A DNA stretch of 64,000 nucleotides from Amycolatopsis methanolica 239. GTDB lineage: Bacteria > Actinomycetota > Actinomycetes > Mycobacteriales > Pseudonocardiaceae. The stretch is from assembly GCF_000739085.1 (NCBI RefSeq), contig NZ_CP009110.1, positions 3,286,001 through 3,350,000 of the forward strand. The letters run 5' to 3'. The position numbers and the translations under genes were made by a program. This document shows positions 1-8,978 of this stretch, one piece after another; position 1 is the stretch's first letter; every line of letters begins with the position of its first letter. The notes under the pieces were generated by a model, which searched no databases, was not told the origin of the DNA, and worked only from the letters and a program-made list of their open reading frames with translations.

Positions 1-940
1 GAGCACACTTCGCGCGCGACACGCAGATCATCATGGTCTCGTTCGCCTCCTGCTCCTCGGGTGTGAGCAAGGAGTCGCGGTGATCAGGTTCGCCGCCGAG
101 CACGACGGTTTCGCACGTGCCGCAGGTGCCTTCCTGGCACGAGGACGGCACGTCCAGGCCGGCGTCCTCGAGGACTTCCAGGATGGACCTCTCCGGGGGC
201 ACGGTCAGCACCTGTCCGGACTGGGCCAGCTCGACTTCGAAGGAGTCCTTGCGCACCGGTTCGCCCATCTCCTTCGGCGCGAAGCGCTCGACGTGCAGCG
301 TGCCCGACGGCCACCGCTCGCACGCCTGCTCCACCGCCTGCAGGAGTGGCTCCGGCCCGCAGCAGTAGACCGCCGTGTCCGGCCGCGGCTCGCCGAGGAA
401 CGCGGCGAGGTCGAGCAGTCCGGTCTCGTCCTGCGGGCGGATGCTCACCCGGTCGCCGAGCGCCGCCAGTTCGTCGCGGAACGCCATCGACCCGCGCGTC
501 CGCCCGCCGTAGAGCAGGCGCCAGTTCGCGCCGGCGCGTTCGGCCTCACGGATCATCGGAACCAGTGGTGTGATGCCGATGCCGCCGCCGATGAACAGGT
601 AGTTCGCGGCCGGCGCGAGCTCGAAGTGGTTGCGCGGCCCGCGAACCCCGATCTGCGTGCCCTCGGTGAGGTGCTCATGGGCGAACGCGGACCCGCCGCG
701 GCTGTCCGGCTCGCGCAGGATCGCGACCTGCCACGTGCCGGTGTCGTCCGGGTCGCCGCACAGCGAGTACTGCCGGACGAGGCCCTCGCCGAACTGCAGG
801 TCGATGTGCGACCCCGGGGTCCACGACGGCAGCGCCGCACCGCCGGGGTCGGTCAGGTGGAGGCGGACGACGCCTTCGGCAAGCGTCTCCTTGCGGCTCA
901 CCAGGAGCTTCAGGTCCACCTCGTCGTGTGTGCTCTGCAC
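1..940 (-). CDS. Ferredoxin reductase (phthalate dioxygenase reductase type), 3' end cut by window edge
   Basis: Electron-transfer flavoprotein passing electrons from NAD(P)H through flavin to a C-terminal [2Fe-2S] cluster and on to a Rieske oxygenase or P450. The visible 313 residues show a flavin-binding barrel (RQYSLCGDP near residue 60), a nucleotide-binding domain (GGGIGITPLVPM, then CCGPEPL) and a plant-type ferredoxin domain with Cys 268, 273, 276 and 306 in canonical spacing. The reading frame is open to base 1, so only the last few residues are missing. The GTG start at 940 is preceded by GGAGGA. It is a close relative of the reductase at 34063-35025, with the same cysteine spacing. 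It diverges from the large operon at 1095. Its terminal oxygenase is not adjacent within the window and may lie to the left. Confidence 0.9.
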   Translation of the reverse strand, partial: MQSTHDEVDLKLLVSRKETLAEGVVRLHLTDPGGAALPSWTPGSHIDLQFGEGLVRQYSLCGDPDDTGTWQVAILREPDSRGGSAFAHEHLTEGTQIGVRGPRNHFELAPAANYLFIGGGIGITPLVPMIREAERAGANWRLLYGGRTRGSMAFRDELAALGDRVSIRPQDETGLLDLAAFLGEPRPDTAVYCCGPEPLLQAVEQACERWPSGTLHVERFAPKEMGEPVRKDSFEVELAQSGQVLTVPPERSILEVLEDAGLDVPSSCQEGTCGTCETVVLGGEPDHRDSLLTPEEQEANETMMICVSRAKCA

Positions 941-976
941 TGGATCCTCCGCCGATCGACAGTCCTGCGGGCACCT

Positions 977-1043
977 TAATCCTTGCAATCTTATACGTCT
1001 ATAGCGGCCCGGTCGAATGCTTCTAATCCTTGATAAGATTGCA
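977..1043. promoter_or_regulatory. Divergent promoter region with perfect inverted repeat
   Basis: TGCAATCTTAT at 984-994 and ATAAGATTGCA at 1033-1043 are perfect 11-base inverted arms separated by 38 bases. Each arm contains TAAGAT read outward, a plausible actinobacterial -10 element for the gene on its side. The nonamer TAATCCTTG is also directly repeated at 977-985 and 1024-1032. The arrangement fits two back-to-back promoters that share an operator sequence. The regulator is unknown. Confidence 0.55.
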
Positions 1044-1094
1044 TAGTTGTGTCAGGATCGGGCACCGAGTCGACGAGGACGAAGGGAAACGCCC

Positions 1095-2597
1095 GTGGAT
1101 GTGCTCAACTTCGTGAGCAACTCGTGGACCCCGGCGCAGGCCGGCCGGACCACACCGTTCTTCGATCCGTCCACCGGGTTGCGGCTGGGCGAGCTGGCCG
1201 ACAGCTCCACCGGGGATGTCGACGCCGCGGTCGCCGCGGCCGTCGAAGCCGGGCGGACCTGGCGCGAGACGCCGCTGGCCGAGCGGGTCGCACTGATGCA
1301 CCGTGCCGCCGACATCGTCGACCGGCGCGCCGAGGAGTTCACCGGGCTGCTCGCCGCGGACACCGGGTGCGCGGTCCGGATGTCGGCCGCCCTGCAGGTC
1401 GCCGGCACCGCGATGCTGTTCCGGGAGTGGCCCAAGCTGGCGCCCTACCTCGAACGCCCCGCAGCCGCACCGATCGACGCGTCGGTGTTCCTCGGCCAGT
1501 GGGAGGTGCACCGCGAACCGCTCGGCGTGATCGCCGCGCTGACCCCGTTCAACGTGCCGATGTACGTGGTGGGGCAGAAGGCGATCCCGGCACTGCTGGC
1601 AGGCAACACGGTGGTCGTGAAGCCCTCGCCCCTGGCGCCGGTCGGGGCGCGGTTGTTCGCCGAGGTGATGGCCGAGGCTGGCCTGCCCGCCGGGGCGTTG
1701 AACATCGTCAACGGCGGGGTGACGCCGTCGCAGCACCTTGTCGCGCACCCGGACGTCGCCGGGATCTCGTTCACCGGCAGCACCGAGACCGGCAGCAAGG
1801 TCATGGCTACCGCGGCCGCCTCCCTCAAGCGCCTCCAGCTGGAACTGGGCGGCAAGTCGCCCGCGGTGATCCTGGAGGACGCCGACTTCGAGCTCGCCCT
1901 GCCCGGCGCGGTGTTCGGCTCCGTGCTGCACGCCGGCCAGATCTGCGTCGCGACCAGCAGGCTGATCGTGCCGCGCAGCCGCTACGACGAGGCCTGCGAC
2001 CGCCTGGCCGAGCTGGTCGGCGCGCTGCGCGTCGGCCCGGCCACGGACCCGGACACCGACGTCGGCCCGGTCGTGTCGGCCGCCTCCGCCAAGCGAGTGC
2101 ACGACATGATCGCCCGGGCGCAGGACCAGGGCGCGAAGATCGCCGGACGGGCGCGGACGCTGGGCGAGCTGCCCGAGGGCGGCTACTACGTGGTGCCCAC
2201 GGTGTTGCGCGACGTCACCTCCGACATGGAGATCGCGCAGGAGGAGACCTTCGGCCCGGTGATCACCGTGCTGGCCGCGGAGTCGGTCGACCACGCCGTG
2301 GAGATCGCGAACTCCACCCGCTACGGGCTGGCGGCCTCGGTGTGGGGCTCCGACCTCGTCGCGGCGCGCGCGATCGGCGCCCGGATCGAGTCGGGCACCG
2401 TCTGGATCAACGAGTACGGCATGGCGAGCGTGTCGGACTCGCCGATGCAGGGCTGGAAGGCCAGTGGCATCGGCGCCCAGTACGGCACCGCCGCCCTGGA
2501 CGACCTCACCCGCACCAAGAGTTTCTACACCGCACTGGACCCCGACCCGGCGCGGCGGCCCTACGGGCTGCTCGGCGCGCAGTGGACCCGCAACTGA
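1095..2597 (+). CDS. NAD(P)-dependent aldehyde dehydrogenase
   Basis: Oxidises an aldehyde to the carboxylic acid, probably supplying an acid for CoA ligation later in the same operon. 500 residues, full family length. The catalytic glutamate is in LELGGKSP (Glu250) and the nucleophile in HAGQICVATSR (Cys284); the cofactor-binding FTGSTETG precedes them. GTG at 1095 is chosen because GAAGGG lies just upstream and the protein then begins VDVLNF like its relatives; an in-frame GTG at 1047 would add an unsupported tail. It shares DTGC-VRM and GQWE-HREP-GV patterns with the aldehyde dehydrogenase at 37265, so the two are paralogues. First gene of a 14-gene operon. Confidence 0.9.
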   Translation: MDVLNFVSNSWTPAQAGRTTPFFDPSTGLRLGELADSSTGDVDAAVAAAVEAGRTWRETPLAERVALMHRAADIVDRRAEEFTGLLAADTGCAVRMSAALQVAGTAMLFREWPKLAPYLERPAAAPIDASVFLGQWEVHREPLGVIAALTPFNVPMYVVGQKAIPALLAGNTVVVKPSPLAPVGARLFAEVMAEAGLPAGALNIVNGGVTPSQHLVAHPDVAGISFTGSTETGSKVMATAAASLKRLQLELGGKSPAVILEDADFELALPGAVFGSVLHAGQICVATSRLIVPRSRYDEACDRLAELVGALRVGPATDPDTDVGPVVSAASAKRVHDMIARAQDQGAKIAGRARTLGELPEGGYYVVPTVLRDVTSDMEIAQEETFGPVITVLAAESVDHAVEIANSTRYGLAASVWGSDLVAARAIGARIESGTVWINEYGMASVSDSPMQGWKASGIGAQYGTAALDDLTRTKSFYTALDPDPARRPYGLLGAQWTRN

Positions 2598-2620
2598 GAA
2601 CCCCAGGAAGGACAGCAACG

Positions 2621-3514
2621 ATGCGTCTGGCGAACAAGGTGGCGATGATCACCGGTGCGGGCTCCGGCCTCGGCCGGGTCTCGGCTCAGCTCTTCGCGCA
2701 GGAGGGGGCGAAGGTCGTCGTCACCGACATCCAGGAGTCCCGGGCGAAGGAGACGGTCGCGCTGGTGACGGAGGCCGGCGGGGACGCGATCGCCGTCAAG
2801 GCCGATGTCACCGTCGAGTCCGAAGTGGAAGCCGCGGTCAACGCTACCGTCGAGCAGTACGGGAAGCTCGACGTGATGTTCGCGAACGCGGGCATCCCGG
2901 CGAAGGGCTTCGGGCTCACCCCGTTCGAGGACATCACCGAACAGGAGTGGGACGAGACCCACGACGTCGTGCTCAAGGGCGTGTTCTTTGCCGTCAAGCA
3001 CGCCGTGCGCGCGATGAAGAACAACCCGGACGGCCCGGCGGGCAGCTCGATCATCTGCACCTCATCGGCGGCCTCGCTGGTCGGCTACCCCGGCTTCCCG
3101 CAGTACGGTGCGGCCAAGGGCGGCATCAACGCGCTGGTCCGCATCTGTGCGGCGTGGGAGATCGGCAAGTACGGGATCCGGATCAACGCGATCTGCCCGA
3201 CGCACGGCATGTCGGCGAACTTCATCCTGCCGCCGGAGGCGCCGGTGCTGGGCAAGTCGCACGAGGAGATGGCGCCGGAGTGGATCCCGGAGCACTCGCC
3301 GATCCCGCTCAAGCTGCCGCGCCCGCCGCGGATCCTGGACAACGCCTATCCCGCGTTGTTCCTGGCCTCCGACGAGTCGATGTACATGTCGGGCGTGAGC
3401 ATCCCGGTGACCGACGGCGGCACGCTCGCCCAGGTCGCGATCCCGTTCGGCGACAACTGGCGGGAAACGATGACCGAACGGGCGGCCAAGGGCATCATGG
3501 GCGAAGGGCAGTGA
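2621..3514 (+). CDS. Short-chain dehydrogenase/reductase (SDR)
   Basis: NAD(P)-dependent alcohol/ketone oxidoreductase of 297 residues. The Rossmann motif TGAGSGLG is near residue 10, NAG follows near residue 90, and the catalytic YxxxK is YGAAK (Tyr162, Lys166). AGGAAGGA sits 9 bases before the ATG. It lies 23 bases after the aldehyde dehydrogenase and just before the P450, consistent with oxidising the alcohol produced by that P450; this role is inferred from context. The C-terminal half carries an insertion (around residues 205-245, rich in Pro and charged residues) longer than in minimal SDRs, which may shape the substrate pocket. Confidence 0.88.
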   Translation: MRLANKVAMITGAGSGLGRVSAQLFAQEGAKVVVTDIQESRAKETVALVTEAGGDAIAVKADVTVESEVEAAVNATVEQYGKLDVMFANAGIPAKGFGLTPFEDITEQEWDETHDVVLKGVFFAVKHAVRAMKNNPDGPAGSSIICTSSAASLVGYPGFPQYGAAKGGINALVRICAAWEIGKYGIRINAICPTHGMSANFILPPEAPVLGKSHEEMAPEWIPEHSPIPLKLPRPPRILDNAYPALFLASDESMYMSGVSIPVTDGGTLAQVAIPFGDNWRETMTERAAKGIMGEGQ

Positions 3515-3519
3515 CCACA

Positions 3520-4752
3520 ATGGACAAGACTATCGGGCAGCTGCGCGAGCAGCACCGCCGCGACTACGACGTCTACGCGCAGACCACCATCGCCGAGCAC
3601 CTGGCCGAACTGGCCGACCGCCGGGAGAAGTGCCCGGTGAGCTTCTCCGCCGACGGCGGCTTCTGGGTGCTCTCCAGCTACGACGACATGAGCAGCGTGC
3701 TGCGGCGCAACAACCGGGGCTTCATCAGCTTCCCCAACATGCCCGACGGTTCGCAGGCGTTCGGGCAGAAGCGGATGATCCCGCTGGAGATCGACGGCTC
3801 GCTGCACCGGCAGTACCGCCAGATCCTCGAGCCGTTCTTCTCCCCGGACGCGGTCGCCAAGCTGGAGCCGCGGATCCGGCGGGTGGCCAACGACCTGATC
3901 GACAACTTCATCGAGAGGGGCCGCTGCGACTTCGATCCCGAGTTCGCCTTCCCGTACCCGGGCACCACGTTCATGGCGCTGATGGGCTGGCCGCTCGAGG
4001 ACGCGGCGAAGCTCACCAAGTGGGTCGACATCTTCCTGCACGGCATCCCCGGCGCGCCGCAGGAGGAGACCGACAAGGCCCGCGCCGAGGCGAGCGCAGG
4101 CGTGCACGGCTACGTCATGGAGCTGATCGAGAAACGCAGGACCAACCGGACCGACGACATCACCAGTCACCTTCTGGAAGCGGAGATCGACGGCGCGCCG
4201 ATCCCGTTGGAGGACCTGTTCGACCTGTTCCTGGTCATGATGCTGGCCGGGCTGGACACGGTGCAGAGCGTGCTCGGCCAGAGCATGGCCTACCTCGGCC
4301 GCAACCCGGACAAGTGGGCGGAGATGTTCTCCTCTCCGGAGAAGCTGGAGCCGGCGGTGGAGGAGCTGCTGCGGTGGTCCTCACCCGCTGTGCCGACCCG
4401 CAATGTCGCCGCCGAGTCGGCGAAGGTGGGCGACCTGGAGCTGCCGAAGGGGGAGCGGGTGCACTGCCCGCTCGGCGCGGCCAACCGCGACCCGAAGTAC
4501 TTCGAGGACCCGGACGAGGTCAAGTTCGACCGGCCGCCCAAGCCGCACCTCACGTTCGGGCTCGGCGCGCACCGCTGCATCGGCGTCCACCTCGCCAGGC
4601 TCGAGCTGAAGATCGCCTTCACCGAGCTGCACCGGCGGATCCCCGAGTTCCGTCTGGCCGACGGCGTGGAGATCACGGAGCACCTCGGGCTGACCTGGGG
4701 CGTGGAGAACGTCGAGCTGGTCTTCGAGCCGGGCCGCCGGGAAAACGCCTGA
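3520..4752 (+). CDS. Cytochrome P450
   Basis: Soluble haem monooxygenase, 410 residues. The haem-binding motif is FGLGAHRCIG with Cys353 as thiolate ligand; the K-helix ExxR is EELLR; the I-helix has the normal acid-alcohol pair in MLAGLDTVQS. ATG at 3520 is preferred because GAAGGG is about 11 bases upstream; a GTG at 3511 overlapping the previous stop would add three residues. It is related to the P450 at 39003 (shared MIPLE-D, LMGWP and LGAANRDP blocks) but retains Asp in the I-helix where that one has His. The redox partner is not adjacent; candidates in the window are the reductase at 1-940 and the ferredoxin at 38772. Confidence 0.92.
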   Translation: MDKTIGQLREQHRRDYDVYAQTTIAEHLAELADRREKCPVSFSADGGFWVLSSYDDMSSVLRRNNRGFISFPNMPDGSQAFGQKRMIPLEIDGSLHRQYRQILEPFFSPDAVAKLEPRIRRVANDLIDNFIERGRCDFDPEFAFPYPGTTFMALMGWPLEDAAKLTKWVDIFLHGIPGAPQEETDKARAEASAGVHGYVMELIEKRRTNRTDDITSHLLEAEIDGAPIPLEDLFDLFLVMMLAGLDTVQSVLGQSMAYLGRNPDKWAEMFSSPEKLEPAVEELLRWSSPAVPTRNVAAESAKVGDLELPKGERVHCPLGAANRDPKYFEDPDEVKFDRPPKPHLTFGLGAHRCIGVHLARLELKIAFTELHRRIPEFRLADGVEITEHLGLTWGVENVELVFEPGRRENA

Positions 4753-4775
4753 TCTCTTCGAAAGGTACGCACATC

Positions 4776-5546
4776 ATGGGAGTCCTGTACGAGGCCGATC
4801 CGCGCACGCACGTCGCGCTGATCACCATCGACCGCCCGGAGGCCCGCAACGCCGTCAACGGCGAGGTGGCCACGGGAATCGAGGAGGCACTCGACCGGAT
4901 CGAGGCGGACGACGACATCTGGGTGTCGATCCTCACCGGCACGCCACCGGTGTTCTCGGCGGGCGCCGACCTGAAGGTGGTAGGCGCAGGCAAGGACCGG
5001 GAGATGCGGACCCGCAAGGGCGGCTTCGCCGGCCTGATCCGCCGGGAGCGGACCAAGCCGTTGATCGCCGCTGTCGACGGGCCCGCGCTGGCGGGCGGCA
5101 CCGAGATCATCCTGGCGTGCGATCTGGTCGTGGCCTCCACGGCGGCCACCTTCGGGCTGCCCGAGGTGCGCCGGGCGCTGGTCGCCGGCGGTGGCGGGCT
5201 GTTCCGGCTGGGCCGGAAGATCCCGATCACCATCGCGATGGAATGGGCGCTCACCGGCGAGGCCTACTCCGCGACCAGGGCGTACGAACTGGGCCTGGTC
5301 AACGAGCTGTGCGAACCGGGCGAAGCGGTGGCGGTGGCGCGCAAGCTCGCCGAGCGGATCACCGTCAACGCGCCACTGGCCGTGCAGTACTCCCGTCAGG
5401 TCGTGCTCACCGCCACCTCGCTGCCGGACAGCGAGGCCTGGCAGATCTCGAACGAGGCGACCCGGAAGGTCGGCAAGACCAACGACGTCAAGGAAGGCGT
5501 CCGGGCCTTCATCGAGAAGCGCCCGCCGAAGTGGACGGCCTCATGA
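4776..5546 (+). CDS. Enoyl-CoA hydratase (crotonase family)
   Basis: Hydrates a trans-2-enoyl-CoA in a beta-oxidation-like step. 256 residues. The oxyanion-hole region FSAGADLK is near residue 62. Both glutamates of the classical hydratase dyad are present: Glu110 in GGTEIILACD and Glu130 in GLPEVRRA. This sets it apart from the two other crotonases in the window (19544 and 62480), which lack one or both. It starts 23 bases after the P450 and its stop overlaps the ATG of the next gene (ATGA), so it is translationally coupled. Confidence 0.9.
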   Translation: MGVLYEADPRTHVALITIDRPEARNAVNGEVATGIEEALDRIEADDDIWVSILTGTPPVFSAGADLKVVGAGKDREMRTRKGGFAGLIRRERTKPLIAAVDGPALAGGTEIILACDLVVASTAATFGLPEVRRALVAGGGGLFRLGRKIPITIAMEWALTGEAYSATRAYELGLVNELCEPGEAVAVARKLAERITVNAPLAVQYSRQVVLTATSLPDSEAWQISNEATRKVGKTNDVKEGVRAFIEKRPPKWTAS

Positions 5547-7030
5547 GCGCCCGGGACGTGGTGATCATCGGCGTCGGCCAGCTCCGCAACAACCGGGAGC
5601 GCGACCTGGCCCAGGCCGCCGAACCGCTCGACCTGATCGAGCGGGCCGCCCGTGCGAGTGCGGACGACGCGGGGATCGGCGCGGACCACCTCGCCCGGGT
5701 GGACGCGGTCGCGGCGGTGCAGATCGTGTCGTGGTCCTACGCCGACGACGCGAAGGCGGTCGCGGACCGGCTCGGTGCCACCGGGGCGCGGTGTGTCACC
5801 TCCGGTTCCGGCGGGCACCAGCCGGTCGAGATGCTCACGCGCCTCGCCGAGCAGGTGGCCGCCGGGGACGCCGACCTCGCTCTGCTGTGCGGTGGGGAGG
5901 CGCAGTCCTCGCTGGAGCTGTTCCAGCGGGCGGAGGCCGACATCCCGTGGTCGCGCGAGCCGGGCGGTCCGGGAAAGTTCAGCCGGGAGGTCGGCGGCAC
6001 CGAGCGGATGTGGGACCTGGGGCTGGTCGGGCCGATCCGGATCTACCCGCTGTTCGAGAACCGGCTGCGGTACGAGCTGGGCCAGTCCTTCGCGCAGGCG
6101 CAGCAGTGGTCGGCCCGGATGTACTCGGAGTTCAGCGCGGTCGCGGCACGCAACGACGCGGCGTGGCACCCCACGCCGCGCACGCCGGACGAGATCGCGA
6201 CGGTGGGCCCGAAGAACCGGATGATCTGCTTCCCGTACCCGCTGCTGATGAACGCCACCGCGAAGGTCGACCAGGCCGCGGCGATCCTTGTCGCCAGCGC
6301 CGAGGAGGCGGACCGGCTGGGCGTGCCGGAATCCAAGCGCATCCACCTGTGGTCGGCCGCCGCGGACCGCGACTGCGAGGACGTGCTGGAACGGCCGGCC
6401 TTCGGGGCCTCGGCCGGCATGGCGAAGGCCCTCGACCAGGCGCTGGACGGCGCCGAGCTCGCCGCGGGCGACGTGGACGTGCTGGACCTGTACAGCTGCT
6501 TCCCGGTGGTGCCCAAGCTCGCCGCGCTGCACCTTAAGGTCACGGACCGGGCGTTGTCGGCGACGGGCGGGCTGACGTCCTTCGGCGGGGCGCACAACAA
6601 CTACTCCTCGCACGCGCTGGTCGCGGTGACCCGCGAGCTGCGCCGGACCGGTGGCACCGGCCTGGTGTACGCCAACGGCGAGTACGTCACCCGGCACTCC
6701 GTCGTCGTGCTGTCCGGCCGGGCCCGGCCCGAGGGTTTCGTGTCCGCGGCGGCCACCGGGGAGCCCGAGACGGTCACGGTGCTCGACGACTACACCGGCG
6801 AGGCCGTGGTGGAGACCTTCACCGTCGAGTACGACCGGGAGGCCAATCCCGCGCGCGGGTACGTCGTGGCCAGCCTGTCCGGCGGCCGCCGGACCGGGGT
6901 GCGCGTGTCCAAGAAGGACACCTACACGCTGGGCGAGCTGGTCCGCGAAGACACCGAACCCATCGGGCGAAGGGGCCGGATCACCGAATCGGGCGGCCGC
7001 CGCACCTTCGCCCTGGAGGGATCCGCATGA
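5543..7030 (+). CDS. Thiolase-like protein with extra C-terminal domain (TLP1 type)
   Basis: 495 residues. It has a thiolase fold over about residues 1-400, followed by a beta-rich C-terminal extension of the kind known from mycobacterial thiolase-like protein 1. The position of the usual nucleophilic cysteine reads TSGSGGHQP (Ser87 in place of Cys, by eye), so ordinary Claisen thiolysis is doubtful. Other thiolase landmarks remain, such as LYSCFPVVPK and TGGLTSFGGAHNNYSSH near residues 315-355. It sits between the hydratase and an acyl-CoA ligase with stop/start overlaps on both sides. The role is therefore CoA-thioester related; carbon-carbon lyase or carrier functions are possible alternatives. 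Confidence 0.75.
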   Translation: MSARDVVIIGVGQLRNNRERDLAQAAEPLDLIERAARASADDAGIGADHLARVDAVAAVQIVSWSYADDAKAVADRLGATGARCVTSGSGGHQPVEMLTRLAEQVAAGDADLALLCGGEAQSSLELFQRAEADIPWSREPGGPGKFSREVGGTERMWDLGLVGPIRIYPLFENRLRYELGQSFAQAQQWSARMYSEFSAVAARNDAAWHPTPRTPDEIATVGPKNRMICFPYPLLMNATAKVDQAAAILVASAEEADRLGVPESKRIHLWSAAADRDCEDVLERPAFGASAGMAKALDQALDGAELAAGDVDVLDLYSCFPVVPKLAALHLKVTDRALSATGGLTSFGGAHNNYSSHALVAVTRELRRTGGTGLVYANGEYVTRHSVVVLSGRARPEGFVSAAATGEPETVTVLDDYTGEAVVETFTVEYDREANPARGYVVASLSGGRRTGVRVSKKDTYTLGELVREDTEPIGRRGRITESGGRRTFALEGSA

Positions 7031-8649
7031 CCGCCACCGTGGAAGCGCAGACCGGCACGTTCGGCTACCTCGCGCTGTGGGACGCCATCGCCGGGGTGGT
7101 GGGCGAGCGCGACTGCCTCGTGCAGAACGGGCGACGGCAGAGCTGGGCGCAAACCCGGGAGCGCACGCTCGCCCTGGGCTGGTGGCTCACCGCGCGCACC
7201 GAAGGCCGTCGCGCGGGTGAGCACCAGCCGTGGGAGTCGCCCAACGATCTCGTCGGCGTCTACGTGCGCAACCGGCCGGAGTTCCTGGAGACCGTTCTGG
7301 GCTGCTACCGCGCCCGGTGCGCCCCGTTCAACGTCAACTACCGGTACCGCGCCGCCGAGCTGGCCTACCTGCTGCGCGACGCCGCCCCGGCGGTGCTGGT
7401 GTACCAGCAGGAGTTCGCGCCCGTGCTGCGTGAGGCCCTGGCCGGTCGGCCCGCGGCGCCGGTGCTGGTGTGCGTGGCCGACGACTCGGGCGAGCAGCCG
7501 GTCGCCGGGTCGGTGGACTACGAGCAGGTGATCGCCACCGCGGTGGCGCCCCCGGTGGAGCGGGTTCCCTCGGGCGACGACGTGCATGTGCTCTACACGG
7601 GCGGTACCACCGGCATGCCCAAGGGCGTGATCTGGCGCCAGCGCGACGCGATACCCGGCCCGTGTGGGATCGCCGCCGGCTCGATCGCGCAGGCGGTCGA
7701 GGGCGCGCCCCGCCGGGAGTGGCTGCGGGCCCTGCCCGCGCCGCCGCTGATGCACGGCACCGCGCTGTGGTACGCGTTCAACGCCTGGTCCAGTGGCGGC
7801 ACGGTGGTGCTGGGGGACAACCCGGTGCACTTCGACGCCGCCGAGATGGTGGGCACGCTGCGGCGGGAGCGGATTTCGTCGCTGGCGATCGTCGGGGACG
7901 TCTTCGCGCGGCCGTTGCTCGACGCGCTGGCCGCCACGCCGGACCCGCCGGAGCACCTGCGGTTCGTGTTCTCCAGCGGCGCGGTGCTCTCGCAGCGGTC
8001 GTGGGCCGGGTTCCGCGAGCACTTCCCGCGAGCGACGATCATCAACGCGCTCGGCTCGTCCGAGACCGGCCCGCAGGCCAACCAGACTGGCGGGGACGCG
8101 ACCTTCACGGCCGGCCCGAACACGTTCGTGCTCGACGAGAAGACCGGCGTCCTGCGCGACCGGACCCGGCCCGGGCAGGGCCTGCTGGCCAACGGAGGGT
8201 TCCTGCCGCGGGGCTACCTCGGCGATCCGGAGCGCACCCGCATGACGTTCCGCACCATCGGCGGCCGCTACCTGGCGGTGTCCGGCGACCGCGCGGAGAT
8301 CGACGCGGACGGCGCGGTGACGTTCCTCGGCCGGGACGCCACCGTCATCAACACCGGCGGCGAGAAGGTCTACGCCGAGGAGGTCGAGTCCGTCCTGCTG
8401 ACCCACCCCGGCGTCGCCGACACCCTCGTGCTGGGCCGCCCCAGCGAACGCTGGGGAAGCGAGGTGGTCGCGCTGCTGGTCGCCGACGGCACAGTGTCCG
8501 ACTCCGACCTCGCCGCCGCCGTGAAGGCGCAGCTGGCCGGCTACAAGGCACCCAAGACGTTCCTGCGCGTGGAGAAGATCCGGCGGTACGACAACGGAAA
8601 GCCCGACTACGCCTGGGCTCGCGCGCAACTCGAGCGAGGAGACGAATGA
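7027..8649 (+). CDS. Acyl-CoA synthetase (AMP-forming, FadD19-like group)
   Basis: Activates a carboxylic acid to its CoA thioester using ATP. 540 residues. The P-loop motif YTGGTTGMPKGVIW is near residue 196, followed by PPLMHGT, the SSETGPQ adenine-binding region, SGDRAEID, and the catalytic lysine in YDNGKPDYAW. The spacing YTGGTTG-PKGV-WR and PPLMHGT resembles the FadD19 family, which activates steroid side-chain acids in mycobacteria (similarity judged from memory). Translation is coupled to the thiolase-like gene through ATGA. The likely substrate is the acid made by one of the aldehyde dehydrogenases of this operon. Confidence 0.9.
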   Translation: MTATVEAQTGTFGYLALWDAIAGVVGERDCLVQNGRRQSWAQTRERTLALGWWLTARTEGRRAGEHQPWESPNDLVGVYVRNRPEFLETVLGCYRARCAPFNVNYRYRAAELAYLLRDAAPAVLVYQQEFAPVLREALAGRPAAPVLVCVADDSGEQPVAGSVDYEQVIATAVAPPVERVPSGDDVHVLYTGGTTGMPKGVIWRQRDAIPGPCGIAAGSIAQAVEGAPRREWLRALPAPPLMHGTALWYAFNAWSSGGTVVLGDNPVHFDAAEMVGTLRRERISSLAIVGDVFARPLLDALAATPDPPEHLRFVFSSGAVLSQRSWAGFREHFPRATIINALGSSETGPQANQTGGDATFTAGPNTFVLDEKTGVLRDRTRPGQGLLANGGFLPRGYLGDPERTRMTFRTIGGRYLAVSGDRAEIDADGAVTFLGRDATVINTGGEKVYAEEVESVLLTHPGVADTLVLGRPSERWGSEVVALLVADGTVSDSDLAAAVKAQLAGYKAPKTFLRVEKIRRYDNGKPDYAWARAQLERGDE

Positions 8650-8957
8650 TGTTGGTCAGGGTTGGCGACCGGCTGGCGAGCGCGGTGTGTGGCACGCAGG
8701 TCATCGTGGTGCGCCCGCCCCGCAAGGCGGTCACGATCACCTGCGGCGGCGAGCCGATGCGCCCGCTCGCCGAGGCGCCCGCCGAACCGCAGGGCACCCC
8801 GGTGGACACCGAACGCGGCACCCTGCTGGGCAAGCGCTACATCCACCCCGAGTACGGGCTGGAACTGCTGTGCACCAAGCCCGGCGCCGGAACGCTGCGG
8901 GCCGACGGCGTGATCCTCGAGATCAAGGAAGCCAAGTCGCTCCCGTCCTCGGACTGA
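8646..8957 (+). CDS. Small conserved protein of unknown function
   Basis: 103 residues, translationally coupled to the ligase (ATGA overlap; a second ATG follows immediately at 8649). There is no membrane segment or signal peptide. Visible features are two cysteines in VCGTQ and ITCGGEPM, a central GKRYIHPEYGLELLCTKPG block, and a C-terminal KEAKSLPSSD. The paired Cys and the VIVVRPP strand suggest a small beta-rich soluble protein, perhaps binding a metal or thioester, but this is inference. I recall similar short proteins beside acyl-CoA ligases in actinobacteria and cannot name the family. Its place between ligase and aldehyde dehydrogenase suggests an accessory role. Confidence 0.7.
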   Translation: MMLVRVGDRLASAVCGTQVIVVRPPRKAVTITCGGEPMRPLAEAPAEPQGTPVDTERGTLLGKRYIHPEYGLELLCTKPGAGTLRADGVILEIKEAKSLPSSD

Positions 8958-8978
8958 AGCGCGGAGGGAGGGAGAGAC

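Noticed and set aside
1023-2618. Long open frame on the minus strand opposite the first aldehyde dehydrogenase
   Set aside because: Its translation is rich in Arg, Gly, His and Asp with no domain, and the plus strand carries a complete aldehyde dehydrogenase. It is a by-product of high GC at third codon positions.
1049-2620. Upstream extension of the SDR frame through the aldehyde dehydrogenase gene
   Set aside because: The extension has shadow composition; the SDR begins at ATG 2621 with a good ribosome-binding site and the family N-terminus.
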